6,482 nt of DNA from Alphaproteobacteria bacterium. Lineage in GTDB: Bacteria > Pseudomonadota > Alphaproteobacteria > SMXP01. The position numbers and the translations under genes were made by a program. The stretch is taken from contig JAJFIM010000406.1 of NCBI GenBank assembly GCA_021774995.1, positions 1 through 6,482 of the forward strand, given 5' to 3'. Shown one piece after another: positions 6,349-6,482 of this stretch. Each line of letters begins with the position of its first letter. Position 1 is the first letter of the stretch. A model generated the notes under the pieces. That model made no database searches. It saw nothing but the letters and a program-made list of their open reading frames with translations, and was not told the origin of the DNA.

Positions 6349-6481
6349 TCATTTCCGACTCTAAAGAGCTCAGCAACAGAACAACGATTGTGAAAACTGT
6401 TGCGTAATTTAGCGAGTCCCTTTGGATGAAACTGAGACTGTCGTTTTTCCAGGAGAGGAACCAGTCGCCGCCAATGGTAAA
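6338..6481 (-). CDS. C-terminal fragment of a possible convergent membrane-protein gene (partial)
   Basis: On the reverse strand an open frame enters at the window edge and ends at TAA (6340-6338), giving the last 47 residues of a protein. The fragment reads FTIGGDWFLSWKNDSLSF, then IQRDSLNYATVFTIVV, then LLLSSLESEMKKA. It contains a hydrophobic run (residues about 26-37, YATVFTIVVLLL) followed by a charged tail, as expected for a final membrane segment ending in the cytoplasm. I do not recognise the family. The convergent arrangement with a gap of only 12 bases to the PhoD-like stop is normal bacterial packing. A second reverse frame is also open here but reads basic and featureless and runs into the PhoD gene. 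The 5' part of the gene is outside the window. Confidence 0.45.
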   Translation of the reverse strand, partial: FTIGGDWFLSWKNDSLSFIQRDSLNYATVFTIVVLLLSSLESEMKKA

Positions 6482-6482
6482 A

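Noticed and set aside
6426..6482. Forward-strand gene starting at ATG 6426
   Set aside because: The frame is open to the window end but has no Shine-Dalgarno sequence and no recognisable N-terminus. The reverse-strand frame with a hydrophobic segment is the better explanation.

Overview
The window reads as proteobacterial, most likely alphaproteobacterial, chromosome. The pointers are an alpha-methylacyl-CoA racemase-type CoA enzyme in a fatty-acid or sterol type operon, a large TonB-dependent outer-membrane receptor of the 'QKREQNLQDV' type, a Tat-exported PhoD-family phosphatase, and a dispersed-repeat palindrome whose antisense reading is the familiar 'WIPAFAGI' peptide. The taxon is inferred from gene style, not from a marker gene. 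No rRNA, tRNA, CRISPR array, transposase or integrase was seen.

Layout. (1) Positions 42-1921 (+) hold a two-gene translationally coupled unit: an alpha-methylacyl-CoA racemase-like family III enzyme, then a histidine-phosphatase (phosphoglycerate-mutase-like) protein whose ATG overlaps the racemase stop by four bases. A near-perfect 15-bp hairpin with a GAAA loop follows and contains a dRS3-like repeat core. (2) Positions 1922-2398 are non-coding. Their 3' half carries four TCACA motifs repeated at exactly 13-bp intervals, just before the receptor gene. (3) Positions 2399-4756 (+) encode a complete 785-residue TonB-dependent receptor with signal peptide, TonB box, plug and barrel. (4) Positions 4757-4903 hold a strong intrinsic terminator with competing upstream pairing segments. 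(5) Positions 4904-6325 (+) encode a complete 473-residue PhoD-like phosphatase/phosphodiesterase with a twin-arginine signal and a GTG start. (6) Positions 6338-6481 (-) appear to hold the C-terminal end of a convergent gene for a small or membrane protein.

How the genes may work together. The first pair probably serves branched-chain acyl-CoA or sterol side-chain metabolism in the cytoplasm, with the phosphatase in an undefined auxiliary role. The receptor and the exported PhoD phosphatase lie in tandem and suit an outer-membrane import plus periplasmic dephosphorylation module for an organophosphate or a phosphate-bearing ligand. That link is inferred from adjacency only: a terminator separates the two genes and no Pho box was found. 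Hand counts of sample lines suggest the racemase/phosphatase unit is clearly richer in GC than the receptor gene, so the window may be a junction of segments with different histories.
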